Shown: positions 50,436 to 59,492 of the stretch, piece after piece | How positions within the stretch are numbered: the first letter of the stretch is position 1 | Layout: each line of letters begins with the position of its first letter | DNA from: Donghicola mangrovi | GTDB lineage: Bacteria; Pseudomonadota; Alphaproteobacteria; Rhodobacterales; Rhodobacteraceae | NCBI RefSeq assembly: GCF_013377535.1 | Contig: NZ_JABCJE010000003.1 | Coordinates: 467,935 to 531,934, forward strand | Reading direction: 5' to 3' | Length of the DNA stretch: 64,000 nt | The notes under the pieces: model-generated | Databases searched by the model: none | What the model was told of the DNA's origin: nothing | The model's input: only the letters and a program-made list of their open reading frames with translations | Position numbers and translations under genes: made by a program

Positions 50436-51795
50436 CAGGTCGCTGAAATAGTCGTTTCTGCGGAACACTTTCCTCGGATGTCCGTCGTGCTTTTCCCCCT
50501 CTTGCGCCGTTGTGGCGCTTCCAGCTGGCCCTCGGGCGTCTCACATGGCAAGGAGTTTCGGCAATCTGGCGAGATTGCCTGCGGCCATTGTCATGATGAA
50601 GCGGGCGCGTACATGCTCGATGCCGCGCAGCATCGTCTGCGCCATGCCGCCTGTGGTCTTGGCCCAGCCGAAAGTCTCTTCGATGCGTTTGCTGTGCTTG
50701 AGGGAGAGGACGTATCCGGGATGTCGTGTCGTTCGGCTATCGATGGCGGAATGTCGGCGCTTCTGAGCGACATGAGGTGTGACACACGCCTGGCGGAGAT
50801 CAGCGACAAAGCTGGCGACGTCGTAGCCGCGATCCGCCCCGAGGGTCAGGCGCCGGGTGGAGCCCGGCGAATGTCGATGGATCATGTCCAGTGCCGCGCG
50901 GCGTTCGGCCGTGCCATCGGCCCGGGTGAGATCGGCCTGCACGATCAGACCGGCCCGGTTTTCCATCAAGGCATGGCCGATGAAGCAGAGCATCGCACCG
51001 GTGCCGGGTGACTTGCGATAGAGCCGCGCAGCAGGGTCAGTCGTCGATGCATGGGTGGCGTTCGAGCGTTTCGCGCGGCGGAAGTCGACTTCGTCATTGC
51101 GGCTGCGTTGGGTCGGGCGGGTCATCTTGGGCGTCTCGGAAGATGCGGTGCTTTCGGTGGTCCGGGTATCGCTCGGGCCGGGCGGGCCGCCTAGATCATC
51201 ATCGCCCGGGTGATCGTCTGGCGCCTTCGGCTGGAAACTCTTCATCGAAGCCCAGGCTTTGATGAGCGTGCCGTCGACCGAGAAATGATCCTCCGACAGG
51301 AGAGGCGCCACCTGTGCATGCTCGAGGATCGCGGCCATGACCTTGCGCGACATGTCGGTGTTCAGCAGCCGATCGCGGTTCTTCGTGAATAGGGTGGGGA
51401 CCCAGACGCTGTCATCGATCCCGAGCCCCACGAACCAGCGGAACATCAGGTTGTAATTCATTTGCTCCATCAGCTGCCGCTCCGAGCGGATCGAGAACAG
51501 AATCTGCAACAGGCTAGCCCGGATCAACTTCTCGGGCGCGATCGAGGGGCGGCCGAAATCGGTGTAGAGCGCGTCGAAATCGGCATCAAGGCTGTCCAGT
51601 GCCTCGTTGACCACCCGACGGATCAGCCGCAGCGGATGGCGCCCCGGAATGCGGGAATCCAAATCAACGTAGCTGAAAAGCGACCCGCTTGCTTTGTCCG
51701 ATCCCCGCATGACGTTCTCCCTCGGTCGATAGCCAGAAGGGAGAACCATGTTCTTCAAACGTGCGCCAGGCCCGGCTTCTTCAGCGACCTGCTAG
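50432..51795 (-). mobile_element. IS5-family insertion sequence, intact
   Basis: The element is bounded by perfect 16-base inverted repeats, CTAGCAGGTCGCTGAA (50432-50447) and its complement (51780-51795), with imperfect similarity further inward. CTAG at each end may be the duplicated target, which makes the true terminus start at GCAGGTCG; a TA duplication is also possible. It encodes one transposase frame, read on the minus strand. Confidence 0.85.
50541..51710 (-). CDS. IS5-family transposase
   Basis: The 389-residue transposase has the N-terminal DUF772 region (RIPGRHPLRLIRRVVNEALD, SERQLMEQMNYNLMFRWFVG) and a DDE core: an aspartate in HFSVDGTLIKAWAS, a second in LGADRGYDVASF and the glutamate in KRIEETFGWAKT. 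It is complete, without frameshift. I chose ATG 51710, which follows AGGGAGAA; a TTG 48 bases upstream (51758) would extend it. The intact frame and perfect inverted repeats suggest recent insertion. Confidence 0.92.
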   Translation of the reverse strand: MRGSDKASGSLFSYVDLDSRIPGRHPLRLIRRVVNEALDSLDADFDALYTDFGRPSIAPEKLIRASLLQILFSIRSERQLMEQMNYNLMFRWFVGLGIDDSVWVPTLFTKNRDRLLNTDMSRKVMAAILEHAQVAPLLSEDHFSVDGTLIKAWASMKSFQPKAPDDHPGDDDLGGPPGPSDTRTTESTASSETPKMTRPTQRSRNDEVDFRRAKRSNATHASTTDPAARLYRKSPGTGAMLCFIGHALMENRAGLIVQADLTRADGTAERRAALDMIHRHSPGSTRRLTLGADRGYDVASFVADLRQACVTPHVAQKRRHSAIDSRTTRHPGYVLSLKHSKRIEETFGWAKTTGGMAQTMLRGIEHVRARFIMTMAAGNLARLPKLLAM

Positions 51796-51822
51796 GCTCT
51801 TTGCGTGAACCTTGAAATATAA

Positions 51823-51845
51823 CGGACGGCACATCGGGCCGTCCG
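51823..51845 (-). terminator. hairpin after the COG4705-type gene
   Basis: CGGACGGC, seven bases, GCCGTCCG: perfect eight-pair stem. On the minus strand it is followed by TTATATTTC. It lies 21 bases downstream of the minus-strand membrane protein stop. Confidence 0.55.
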
Positions 51846-51865
51846 CTCTATCATCGAAGTTTAAA

Positions 51866-52651
51866 TCAGCGCTCTTGACGGTGGGCGATTGTCATCGCCA
51901 CGACGATCAGAGCGATCACCGAGAGGAAACCGAGGCTGGTCAGGATGGTTCCAAACCCCATGCCGCCGTAGTCTGTCGGCTGGGAAAGTAGGTCTCCGAA
52001 GGACGCGCCAAGGGGGCGTGTCAGAATATAGACCAGCCAGAAGGCCAAGATGCCGTCCAGCCCGAGAAAGAAGTACCCGATCGCCAGCGACGCGATAACC
52101 GACCCAAAGAGGATACCGGACGCCAGATATCCCAAGGCAAATTGTTCGGCCACCAGATCGCCCGCAGCGGTGCCGAGCGCAAAGGTGAACAGGATCGCCA
52201 GCCAGTAGAAGGTCTCGCGCTGGGTGTTGTCGACGTCGTGGATCGAGAGGGTGCCTTCTGTGGCGAACCACGCGGCGAAGGTGCCCGCGAGCAGCAGGGA
52301 AAAGCCGATCGTGCAGGTCACAAGACTGACCCCAAGATTGTCGACAAGGTTATCGGTCAGGAGCGTTCCGACGACCGAAATCAGCACCACGTTCAGCCAA
52401 TAGGTCCAGGGCACATAGCGGCTGCGCGAGAATTGTAGCGCCAAGGTTCCGATCAGGATGACGCTCATCATCATCGAGGTGGTCGAAAGGCCAAGGCCGA
52501 GGTTGACGTTCAGATAATCGGCGGCGGTTTCCCCCATGGTTACGGCCATCAGCTTGATCAGCCAGAAGGCAGCCGTGACTTCGGGCACTTTGTTCAGCGG
52601 GTTGGGGTTGGACCCGTCGATCAGGTCGGAGCGGGCATAAATCGAGGTCAT
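51866..52651 (-). CDS. COG4705-type multi-span membrane protein
   Basis: The 261-residue protein has eight or so hydrophobic helices. A weak internal repeat is visible: FWLIKLMAVTMGETAADYL and FYWLAILFTFALGTAAGDLV share a pattern of aromatic, K or F, and T/G-E/A-T-A-A-D. This matches what I recall of COG4705 proteins, which are found near metal or stress genes but have no proven role. The last helix ends in a basic tail. It overlaps the stop of the upstream gene (ATGA), so the two are coupled. Confidence 0.7.
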   Translation of the reverse strand: MTSIYARSDLIDGSNPNPLNKVPEVTAAFWLIKLMAVTMGETAADYLNVNLGLGLSTTSMMMSVILIGTLALQFSRSRYVPWTYWLNVVLISVVGTLLTDNLVDNLGVSLVTCTIGFSLLLAGTFAAWFATEGTLSIHDVDNTQRETFYWLAILFTFALGTAAGDLVAEQFALGYLASGILFGSVIASLAIGYFFLGLDGILAFWLVYILTRPLGASFGDLLSQPTDYGGMGFGTILTSLGFLSVIALIVVAMTIAHRQER

Positions 52652-53322
52652 TTGGTCACCTGTGCGGGGGCAAGAAGGGCAAGCGCCTGAGCGGTGAAGG
52701 CATCGGCACGGCGGTCGTCATCGGCGTTGCAACGCTCTAGTGCTTTGGACTGCAGGTCAGAAATTTGGGGCTGGGTGTCGGCAGAAGTGCGCCCCGCCGC
52801 GATACCGTCGCGCAGGTCCGTCAGCATCACTTCGCAGGGCAGCGGATGGCCGGCCGCATCGCTGACAGCAATCCCGTTCAGCAGTTCAGCGGTGCTCACG
52901 GGCGCGAGGCCAAGGGACGGGTCAGCCAGCGTGGCCTGTAGTTGAGCGAGCGCCTCGTCCACATGGGCCCCATCCGGTTGGCCGGTGCGAAGCGCCGAGA
53001 ATGCAGCGTCAGCCTTGTCGTCCACATTCCCCCACAGCAGCGGGGCCTTGGGGCGCAAGGTGGCTTCGGCGTCATCCCACGCAGTTTCGAGGTCGGTGAT
53101 GCGGGTCTCGGCTGCGATGAAATCGCCGGTCTGTGCGATCTTTTGCGTGTCGGTGACGATGGCGGCAAAGGCCGACATATCCCCTAGGGTTGCGGCAGGG
53201 GCCAGCAAAGTGGTTGTGACACTGGTGTCTATGGCTTTGGGGGCGATGATATAGTGCTCGACGCCCGAGAATACGGCCACCGGCAGAGCGATTAGCGCGG
53301 TGGCAAGCAGCAATTGTTTCAT
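52648..53322 (-). CDS. exported hypothetical protein, 224 residues
   Basis: No family is recognised. A hydrophobic N-terminus (QLLLATALIALPVAVFSGVE) acts as a signal anchor or signal peptide. The rest is alanine-rich and helical (TRITDLETAWDDAEATLRPK, VDEALAQLQATLADPS), with two cysteines in PLPCEVML and ALERCNADD that could form a disulfide. ATG 53322 follows AGGA and starts with a clear signal; a longer frame to 53361 exists. It is divergent from the PepSY gene and overlaps the COG4705-type gene. Confidence 0.65.
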   Translation of the reverse strand: MKQLLLATALIALPVAVFSGVEHYIIAPKAIDTSVTTTLLAPAATLGDMSAFAAIVTDTQKIAQTGDFIAAETRITDLETAWDDAEATLRPKAPLLWGNVDDKADAAFSALRTGQPDGAHVDEALAQLQATLADPSLGLAPVSTAELLNGIAVSDAAGHPLPCEVMLTDLRDGIAAGRTSADTQPQISDLQSKALERCNADDDRRADAFTAQALALLAPAQVTK

Positions 53323-53529
53323 GAAGTGGGTCCTCACCCGAAATTGCGATGAGGCCTTCATGATCCCCGATATCTGCGCGCGTCTGACGGCAAGGTTGGG
53401 AAAGCGTAATGTGACGGACGTGATGATTACGGTTAATCAATGCGGGCGTCATGCAATGCCAAATCCTGCTCAACATCTGACTGACACGAGGCCACGGCAT
53501 CCCGCCGGCCCTGAACAGGAGTTAGATCC

Positions 53530-53889
53530 ATGAAACGTATCATCGCTATGTCCCTCATCCCCGCAACATTTGCTGTAGGTCTGGCAGGAACCGCTTGGGC
53601 AGGCACCGATCACACCGAGATGTCCGACGCTCAGGAGGTGCAGGCAGCCATGCAGAGCAGCATGAACCTGACCCAAGCCGTAGATGCGGCGCAGTCGCTG
53701 ACCGGTGGCACCGCGCTGGCGGCCGGTTGGGAGAATAACGATGCTGGCCTCTGGGGCTATGAAGTCGAGATCGCCGATGCCGCAGGAACGGTGCAGACCT
53801 GGTTTGTGAACCCTGCAGATGGCTCGGCCGAAAAGGTCATGGAAACGCAAGATGACCATGACGAGACCGACGAGCAGGACGATGACTGA
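53530..53889 (+). CDS. small periplasmic PepSY-type protein
   Basis: The 119-residue protein has a signal peptide (KRIIAMSLIPATFAVGLAGT, cleavage near AWA-GT). One PepSY-like domain follows: NLTQAVDAAQSLTGGTALAAG then WGYEVEIADAAGTVQTWFVNPADGSAEKV. It ends in a very acidic tail (DDHDETDEQDDD) that may bind metal. AGGAG precedes the ATG. Such genes often sit next to OmpR-type two-component genes and report periplasmic stress or metal. Here the two-component pair is directly downstream. Confidence 0.85.
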   Translation: MKRIIAMSLIPATFAVGLAGTAWAGTDHTEMSDAQEVQAAMQSSMNLTQAVDAAQSLTGGTALAAGWENNDAGLWGYEVEIADAAGTVQTWFVNPADGSAEKVMETQDDHDETDEQDDD

Positions 53890-53972
53890 CACCGACTGCG
53901 CAAATCGTTAACCTTGTGGGGCGGCGGGCAAAACCGGCCGCCCTTTACCACTTTATCCCCTTCGGAGGCCCC

Positions 53973-54644
53973 ATGCATATTCTGGTGATCGAGGACGATC
54001 CGACAACCGGCGACTACATCGCCTCGGGGCTTCGGGCCGAAGGGCATGTTGTCGATTTGCTGGACAATGGCCGCGATGGTCTGATGCAGGCGATGACCGG
54101 CAGCTATGATGTGATGGTTCTGGACCGCATGGTCCCCGAGGTGGACGGCATGTCGATCCTGCGCACACTGCGGGCCTCAAAGAAGCCTGTTCCGGTTCTG
54201 CTGCTGACCGCTTTGGGCGGGGTGGATGACCGGATCGAAGGGCTGAACGCGGGCGCCGATGACTATCTGACCAAACCCTTCGCCTTTGGGGAGCTTTCGG
54301 CGCGCCTGACGGCGCTGTCACGCCGCCCTCCGCCAAGCGATGAGCCGACGATCCTGAAGGCCCTTGATCTGGAGATGAACCTGCTGACCCGCAAGGTCAC
54401 CCGCGGGGGACAGACCATCGACCTTCAGCCGCGCGAGTTTGCGCTGCTGGAGCATCTGCTCCGGCGCAAAGGGCGCGTGCAGACCCGGACCATGCTGCTG
54501 GAAGGGGTCTGGGATATTCACTTTGACCCGCAAACCAACGTCGTCGAAAGCCACATGAGCCGCCTGCGCACCAAGGTGGATAAACCCTTCGAGGTCACCC
54601 TGATCGAGACGGTCCGAGGCTCTGGCTACCGGATCGCCGAATGA
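53973..54644 (+). CDS. OmpR-family response regulator
   Basis: The 223-residue regulator has a receiver domain with HILVIEDDPTTGDYIASGL, phospho-aspartate D51 in VMVLDRMVPEVDG and lysine in DDYLTKPFAFGEL. A winged-helix DNA-binding domain follows (LQPREFALLEHLLRRKGRV, VVESHMSRLRTKVDKPF). ATG 53973 follows GGAGG; the upstream open frame has no support. Its stop overlaps the kinase start by four bases. It probably controls the PepSY gene and its divergent neighbour. Confidence 0.92.
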   Translation: MHILVIEDDPTTGDYIASGLRAEGHVVDLLDNGRDGLMQAMTGSYDVMVLDRMVPEVDGMSILRTLRASKKPVPVLLLTALGGVDDRIEGLNAGADDYLTKPFAFGELSARLTALSRRPPPSDEPTILKALDLEMNLLTRKVTRGGQTIDLQPREFALLEHLLRRKGRVQTRTMLLEGVWDIHFDPQTNVVESHMSRLRTKVDKPFEVTLIETVRGSGYRIAE

Positions 54645-55942
54645 AGACCCTGCGTTCGACCCCACTGCGGCTTTCGGTGCTGCTGATCGCGGTGTTCACC
54701 CTGTTCATGTCCGTCGGGCTTGCGATGGCGTTCTGGGTGATGCGGGATGCGTTGGCTGCGGACATCACCCTGCGCGCAGAGCAGGTGATCGAGGATTTGC
54801 GCGCCATCCCCGAACCCGAAGAGCGGCTGGAACGCGCGCACGAGATCATCTCAGCCGCCGATCCAAGGGCTATGCTGCTGCGGCTGACGATCGGGGATCA
54901 AACGGTCGGCAGCGTCTCGGACCTGCCCGAAGGCATCATCGATGCGGACGCCACTGCCCTGCCGGAGCCTATCGCGGACAGCTATCTTGTGCGCCGCGCA
55001 GATCTGGCCCCCGGTGCGCTGCTGGTCGCCGTCGGCCGCGATAGCGTGGCAGAGTTGAGCGAGACATTCGTGGCGATCCTCGGGTTTGCTTTGCTGCCTG
55101 CGTTGATGCTGACCTCTGCCATCGGGATTGTTGTGGTGCGGCGCACCAGTGCCCGCGTTGAGGCGATCCGCGGCACGCTTCACACGCTTGCTGGCGGGAC
55201 TTTGACCGCGCGGGTTGGCAGCCCCCATCCCGACACTGATCTGGGGGACATCTCGCGCGATCTGGACCGCATGGCCGAAGCCCAAGAGGCCGCCACAGGT
55301 GCTTTGCGCCAGATCGGCGCGGACATTGCCCATGATCTGAAGACCCCGATCCAGCGGCTGGCGGTCCGTCTCGAGGCGTTGGGGGATACGGATTTGCCGG
55401 AGGATGCCCGTGATCAGCTGGATCAGGCGCGCACGGAAACGGCGCAAATCATTGATACCTTTCAGTCCCTTCTGCAAATCGCGCAGCTTGAGGGCGGGCA
55501 AGGCCGCGATACCTTCGGGCCCGTTGATCTGGGGGCTCTGGTCGCTGACATGGCCGAGATTTACGACGCCTCGGCCGAGGATGCAGGCATTCACCTGACC
55601 CATGCCCTGAACGGGCCGCTGCCCGTGACCGGGGACCGCAACCTGCTGTCACGCCTGATCGCCAACCTGATCGAGAACGCTTTGCGTCATGCTGCAGGAA
55701 CGGACATCCATCTGGCCGTCATTGGGCGGACGCTGATCGTGCGGGACGGTGGCGCGGGCATTCCGGCAAACCAAAGAGACGTTGTCCTGCGCCGTCTCGC
55801 GCGGCTCGAGGCAAGCCGATCGACCCCTGGTTCGGGCCTCGGGCTTGCTATGGTTAAGGCCATCGCGGATCTGCATGGCGCGCCCCTTGCGCTTGGGGAC
55901 GCCAGCCCCGGTTTAGAGGTCAGGATCGCGTTTCCTGACTGA
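54641..55942 (+). CDS. sensor histidine kinase
   Basis: The 433-residue kinase has two membrane helices (near residues 10-32 and 145-165) with a periplasmic sensor of about 110 residues between them, then a HAMP-like linker (TSARVEAIRGTLHTLAGGTL). The phospho-accepting histidine is near residue 231 in DIAHDLKTPIQRL. The ATPase domain has NLIENALRHAAG, VRDGGAGIP and TPGSGLGLAMVKAI. The sensor's ligand is unknown. It is co-transcribed with the regulator. Confidence 0.9.
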   Translation: MKTLRSTPLRLSVLLIAVFTLFMSVGLAMAFWVMRDALAADITLRAEQVIEDLRAIPEPEERLERAHEIISAADPRAMLLRLTIGDQTVGSVSDLPEGIIDADATALPEPIADSYLVRRADLAPGALLVAVGRDSVAELSETFVAILGFALLPALMLTSAIGIVVVRRTSARVEAIRGTLHTLAGGTLTARVGSPHPDTDLGDISRDLDRMAEAQEAATGALRQIGADIAHDLKTPIQRLAVRLEALGDTDLPEDARDQLDQARTETAQIIDTFQSLLQIAQLEGGQGRDTFGPVDLGALVADMAEIYDASAEDAGIHLTHALNGPLPVTGDRNLLSRLIANLIENALRHAAGTDIHLAVIGRTLIVRDGGAGIPANQRDVVLRRLARLEASRSTPGSGLGLAMVKAIADLHGAPLALGDASPGLEVRIAFPD

Positions 55943-55970
55943 ATGGACACGGGGCAATATATCGAAACGG

Positions 55971-56006
55971 AAAACGCCGGCGGACCCATCGTCCACCGGC
56001 GTTTTT
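55971..56006. terminator. bidirectional terminator
   Basis: AAAACGCCGG, a central part, CCGGCGTTTTT: a strong stem with A residues before and T residues after. It lies between the convergent kinase gene and the TSP3-like gene and can serve both. Confidence 0.85.
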
Positions 56007-56036
56007 AGTCACCCATGAGATGTTCAGGACGCCGGA

Positions 56037-56651
56037 TTAGTCCGCTTGTTCCGCTCCGCCCGGGTCCTTTTCAACGGTTGCCTCAACGGCTGCCTGACCG
56101 GTGGCTTGCAGGGTGGCCGTCACATGCTTGCCCGCCATCGAGGTCAGGTAGATCGAGTTGGGGTTCGCCCTCAGGTGGCCGGGCATGGTGCCTTCGTCCA
56201 CGTGGATGCGCGCTTCGCCGCCTGCGGGGATCAGAACCGCGGGACGCACGACATAGGCTTCGGTCACGCCGCTGTCGTTGTCGGTAAAGGTATAGAACAG
56301 CGTATAGTCGGTCAGGTCCGCGCTGCCGTCGTTGAATACCTGTAGTTCGAGATGATCAGGGGCGTCTTTCTTGGCCACGGGATCAACATTGTTTTCAACC
56401 AGCAGCTCGCCAATGCGATAGGTGGCTGCGGCACCACCCTCAGCAATAGGGCTCGGGGCGTTGATGGCGTCACTGTCGGCCAGATCACCGATGCCGTCGC
56501 CGTCAGTATCCGCGTTCATCGGATCGGTATGCAGCAAGGGTTCGGCGATATCGGGAATACCATCGGCATCCGCATCGGTGTCAGCCGCCAACGCGGGCGA
56601 TAGCGTGCCGATTAGCAGCAGAATGGCGAGAGCGGGGGAAAGCGTCTTCAT
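56037..56651 (-). CDS. exported protein with thrombospondin type 3-like calcium repeats
   Basis: The 204-residue protein has a signal peptide (KTLSPALAILLLIGTLSPAL, cleavage near ALA-AD). Next come two calcium-binding loops of the TSP3/EF-like type: DTDADADGIPDIAE and NADTDGDGIGDLAD. A C-terminal beta-sandwich-like domain (DHLELQVFNDGSADLTDYTL) follows. It is likely periplasmic or surface-exposed. It ends the minus-strand ABC unit, four bases after the last permease, so it may be a partner or substrate of the exporter. Confidence 0.75.
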   Translation of the reverse strand: MKTLSPALAILLLIGTLSPALAADTDADADGIPDIAEPLLHTDPMNADTDGDGIGDLADSDAINAPSPIAEGGAAATYRIGELLVENNVDPVAKKDAPDHLELQVFNDGSADLTDYTLFYTFTDNDSGVTEAYVVRPAVLIPAGGEARIHVDEGTMPGHLRANPNSIYLTSMAGKHVTATLQATGQAAVEATVEKDPGGAEQAD

Positions 56652-56654
56652 GGG

Positions 56655-57650
56655 TCAGGTCTCCTTGGTCAGACGGTCGGGGTCAATCGGGCGCAGCAGC
56701 ACAAGGCCGCCGAAGCCGAGGGTGAAGAAAATCAGGAACAGCAGATCGCCGGATTTTTCGGTCAGGACCGGACCAAGGGGCTTGCCCGTGTAGGTGTCCT
56801 TGATCCCGAGAACCGCAAAGGTGAACCGCTCGAAATGCTTGGTGACAGAGGCCTGCTCGATGCCGCCGCGGATCGTTTCATAGGTGGCAAAGCCGGCTTT
56901 GATGCGGTCCTGTTCGGCTTTGGGGACAGACAGCTGCGCATAGATGCCGCCTGCGACTTGGTTATCGGGGTCCATCGTATCGCCGATCTGCGGGGCCACG
57001 AGCACGACCAAAAGCCACAAGGCAAATGCTCCGATCAGGCCCGCCACCGGAGATCGCGCCCACAAGGACAGCCCGAACCCCAAGGCATAAAGCGCCGACA
57101 GATACAGCACACCTGCGCCCCACGTGATGGCCAGACGCAGCAGATCGTCCGTAGTTAGCCCGACGCCCGATACCACGGGCAGGATCAAAGCGGTGACGAC
57201 AAACACCACCCCCAGAGAGGCCATAGCCAACCCCACGCCCCCCGCCAGTTTGGCCGCCAGATAGCGCCAGTGTGCCAAGGGACGGGTCAGGATCAGTGCC
57301 AGCGTTTGACGCCCGCGCTCTGCCGCCGCCGCGCGATACCCCGCCACAAGGGCGATCACGGCCCCCATGATCTCGATCTGCTCGATAGTGCCGCGCAGCA
57401 GCTTCAAGGGGTATAACTCGGGCGCTGCGATTGCCGAGGTGTCTTTGCCCAGTTTCAAAAGCAGCGCCTTGGCTTGAGCATAGGTGGCCGCATCCCCGTG
57501 CAGCGCCATCGCGCCCGTCACCAGAGAGGTCAGCGCAGCCACCGTCAGGGCCAGCGTGGCAATCAGGACAAAGCGGTCCCGCAACGCTTCGCGGGCATCG
57601 CGCAGGCCGATGGTGACCATCTGCGCGGTGGGGGACAGGGTCTCAGGCAT
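56655..57650 (-). CDS. ABC-2 type transporter permease (second)
   Basis: The 331-residue permease has six hydrophobic helices, as expected for an ABC-2 export subunit. Visible features are the cytoplasmic start (IGLRDAREALRDRFVLIATLA) and a large loop after helix 1. The conserved block QTLALILTRPLAHWRYLAAKLAGG is similar to NosY-like exporters. The start lies inside the end of the other permease, so translation is coupled. The substrate is unknown. Confidence 0.82.
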   Translation of the reverse strand: MPETLSPTAQMVTIGLRDAREALRDRFVLIATLALTVAALTSLVTGAMALHGDAATYAQAKALLLKLGKDTSAIAAPELYPLKLLRGTIEQIEIMGAVIALVAGYRAAAAERGRQTLALILTRPLAHWRYLAAKLAGGVGLAMASLGVVFVVTALILPVVSGVGLTTDDLLRLAITWGAGVLYLSALYALGFGLSLWARSPVAGLIGAFALWLLVVLVAPQIGDTMDPDNQVAGGIYAQLSVPKAEQDRIKAGFATYETIRGGIEQASVTKHFERFTFAVLGIKDTYTGKPLGPVLTEKSGDLLFLIFFTLGFGGLVLLRPIDPDRLTKET

Positions 57651-58563
57651 CTAGGCCTCCGTTCGGGTCAATGGATTGATTGGCCCAGAGGGCAAAGGCG
57701 GCGCTGGCACATGTCGCCAGCCCCAGGTCCAACACGGGCAGCGGTGCGCGCGGGGGCAACCCTTCGGGCAGGTAGCCCATGATCTGCGCTTCGGCCCAAC
57801 CAAAGGCCTCGGACAGCGACAGCGGCCCCAAAAGACGTGAAAGCACATGAAACACCGGCGTGTCGGGCACGGACGCCAGCGCAGAGACCGGATTGATCGC
57901 GGCGGTCGGGTTCACGTTGCCGGTCAAGGCAGGCAGCACAAAGGTGATTGCCAGCCAAATGACCGTCGCCGCCAATAGCCCCGCCGCCGTTCCGGGCAGG
58001 CGCGCTGCCAGTCCCAACGCCAGCAGGCCAAAGATCGCGATATAAAGCCAACCCAGCGCCAGTGCTTGGGACAGCGCGATCCAGTCGGCTTGGTGCATCT
58101 GGACGGGCAGTGTCTGCAGCGCAACCACCGCGACGATTGCGGCCACAGCCATCAATCCACCCGTCGCCGTGATCAGAGCCAACACCCGCCCTCGGGCCAC
58201 GGCCTGCGGGGTCGCGGGACGTGAGCCGATCAGTGGCAGTACGCCGGCACGCCGGTCTGCTTCGACCAGTGCTTGGCCGATCACGATGGCCGCAAAGGCC
58301 CCAAGGAAAGAGACATAGACCGGCAGGTTTCGCAAACTGGCCAGCGGCGGCGCCTCGTGCAGCGGGTTCGGTGGGATCACCCCGCCTTGGTCAGTCAGCC
58401 ACACCACCGCCTGCCCATAGATCGCGTTCACCGTCTGGGTCGCGCTCCAGCCCAGACAGGCGGAGACCGACACCATCACGGCAAAGATCGCCGCCAGCAG
58501 CAAGACGCCACGATCGCGGATCAGACCGGACAGCGCCTGCCGTACAATCACGCCTTCGGTCAT
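57643..58563 (-). CDS. ABC-2 type transporter permease (first)
   Basis: The 306-residue permease has six hydrophobic helices with a long extracytoplasmic loop between the first two. The block RRAGVLPLIGSRPATPQAVARG has the same position as the QTLALILTRPL block of the other permease. The two likely make a heterodimeric channel. ATG 58563 overlaps the stop of the ATPase gene by four bases, and its own stop overlaps the next permease. Confidence 0.8.
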   Translation of the reverse strand: MTEGVIVRQALSGLIRDRGVLLLAAIFAVMVSVSACLGWSATQTVNAIYGQAVVWLTDQGGVIPPNPLHEAPPLASLRNLPVYVSFLGAFAAIVIGQALVEADRRAGVLPLIGSRPATPQAVARGRVLALITATGGLMAVAAIVAVVALQTLPVQMHQADWIALSQALALGWLYIAIFGLLALGLAARLPGTAAGLLAATVIWLAITFVLPALTGNVNPTAAINPVSALASVPDTPVFHVLSRLLGPLSLSEAFGWAEAQIMGYLPEGLPPRAPLPVLDLGLATCASAAFALWANQSIDPNGGLDA

Positions 58564-59309
58564 GCGGCCTCTCCTTGGCGGGCGACCCCGACATAGAGCT
58601 CCTCGAGTGCGCGTTCGTCATACCCGTCCAAGGCTGAAATGCTGTCGTGGAACACCAGACGCCCCTGCGCCAAAACGCCGATCGAGGTGCAGCTGCGGGC
58701 AACTTCGCTCAGCAGGTGGGTGTTCATGAAAATGGTCATGCCGTTGTCCCGCAGACGATCAATGACCTCTCGCAGATGACGCACGCCCATCGGGTCAAGG
58801 CCCGAGGTCGGCTCGTCCAGAAACAGGACCGAGGGCGCGTGCAGGATCGCTTGTGCCAACCCGACCCGCTGGCGCATCCCCTTGGAAAAGGTGCCGACGC
58901 GGCGATCTGCCAGATGATCAATGCCCAGAAAATGCAGTGTTTCGGCAACGTGTTCTTTGGCAGCTTTGGCCTTTAGCCCGGACAGACGGGCAAAGAACAT
59001 CAGGTTCTCCTGGGTGGTGAAGCGGTCGTAGAGGCGAACGTTTTCTGGCAGGTAGCCAATCGCGGACCGCACCTTGAGGGGGGCTGACCTGATGTCGTGC
59101 CCCGCCACCGAGGCCGCCCCGCCTGTCGGCTTGAGCAAGGTTGTCAGCAGGCGGATCGTGGTCGTTTTGCCCGCGCCGTTGTGACCCAGAAATCCGAACA
59201 CCTCGCCCTGCGCCACGCTCAGGGTCAACGGATGCAGCGCGGTATGATCGCCATAGCGAACCGACAAATCGCGCGTGATGACGGCGGGAGGGGTCTGAGG
59301 ATCAGGCAT
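58560..59309 (-). CDS. ABC transporter ATP-binding protein (NosF/CcmA-like)
   Basis: The 249-residue ATPase has Walker A LGHNGAGKTTTIRLL, the Q-loop IGYLPENVRLYDRFT, signature TFSKGMRQRVGLAQA, and Walker B SVLFLDEPTSGLDPMG. The form of these motifs is that of export ATPases such as NosF. ATG 59309 follows AAGGAAA; the frame upstream to 59348 is not needed. It is first in a tight unit ATPase-permease-permease-TSP3-like protein, all overlapping or within four bases. Confidence 0.9.
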   Translation of the reverse strand: MPDPQTPPAVITRDLSVRYGDHTALHPLTLSVAQGEVFGFLGHNGAGKTTTIRLLTTLLKPTGGAASVAGHDIRSAPLKVRSAIGYLPENVRLYDRFTTQENLMFFARLSGLKAKAAKEHVAETLHFLGIDHLADRRVGTFSKGMRQRVGLAQAILHAPSVLFLDEPTSGLDPMGVRHLREVIDRLRDNGMTIFMNTHLLSEVARSCTSIGVLAQGRLVFHDSISALDGYDERALEELYVGVARQGEAA

Positions 59310-59421
59310 CGGCTTTCCTTTTTGCGAACCGTTGCCGATCAATCGCACCCGAAAATGCCCCGAAGCGTTGCCCAGACATTACTGATCGGTAATGTCTCCA
59401 CTTTTTTCAGGGCCCCATCGG

Positions 59422-59459
59422 ACAAAACAAAAGTCCCGAAGGAGGGAGCCTTCGGGACT
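59422..59459 (-). terminator. Rho-independent terminator of the small membrane protein gene
   Basis: On the minus strand: AGTCCCGAAGG, loop, CCTTCGGGACT, then TTTTGTTTT. An eleven-pair perfect stem. Confidence 0.88.
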
Positions 59460-59492
59460 GGATGGTGCCGTGTCCTACGAGATCAGAGGTAA

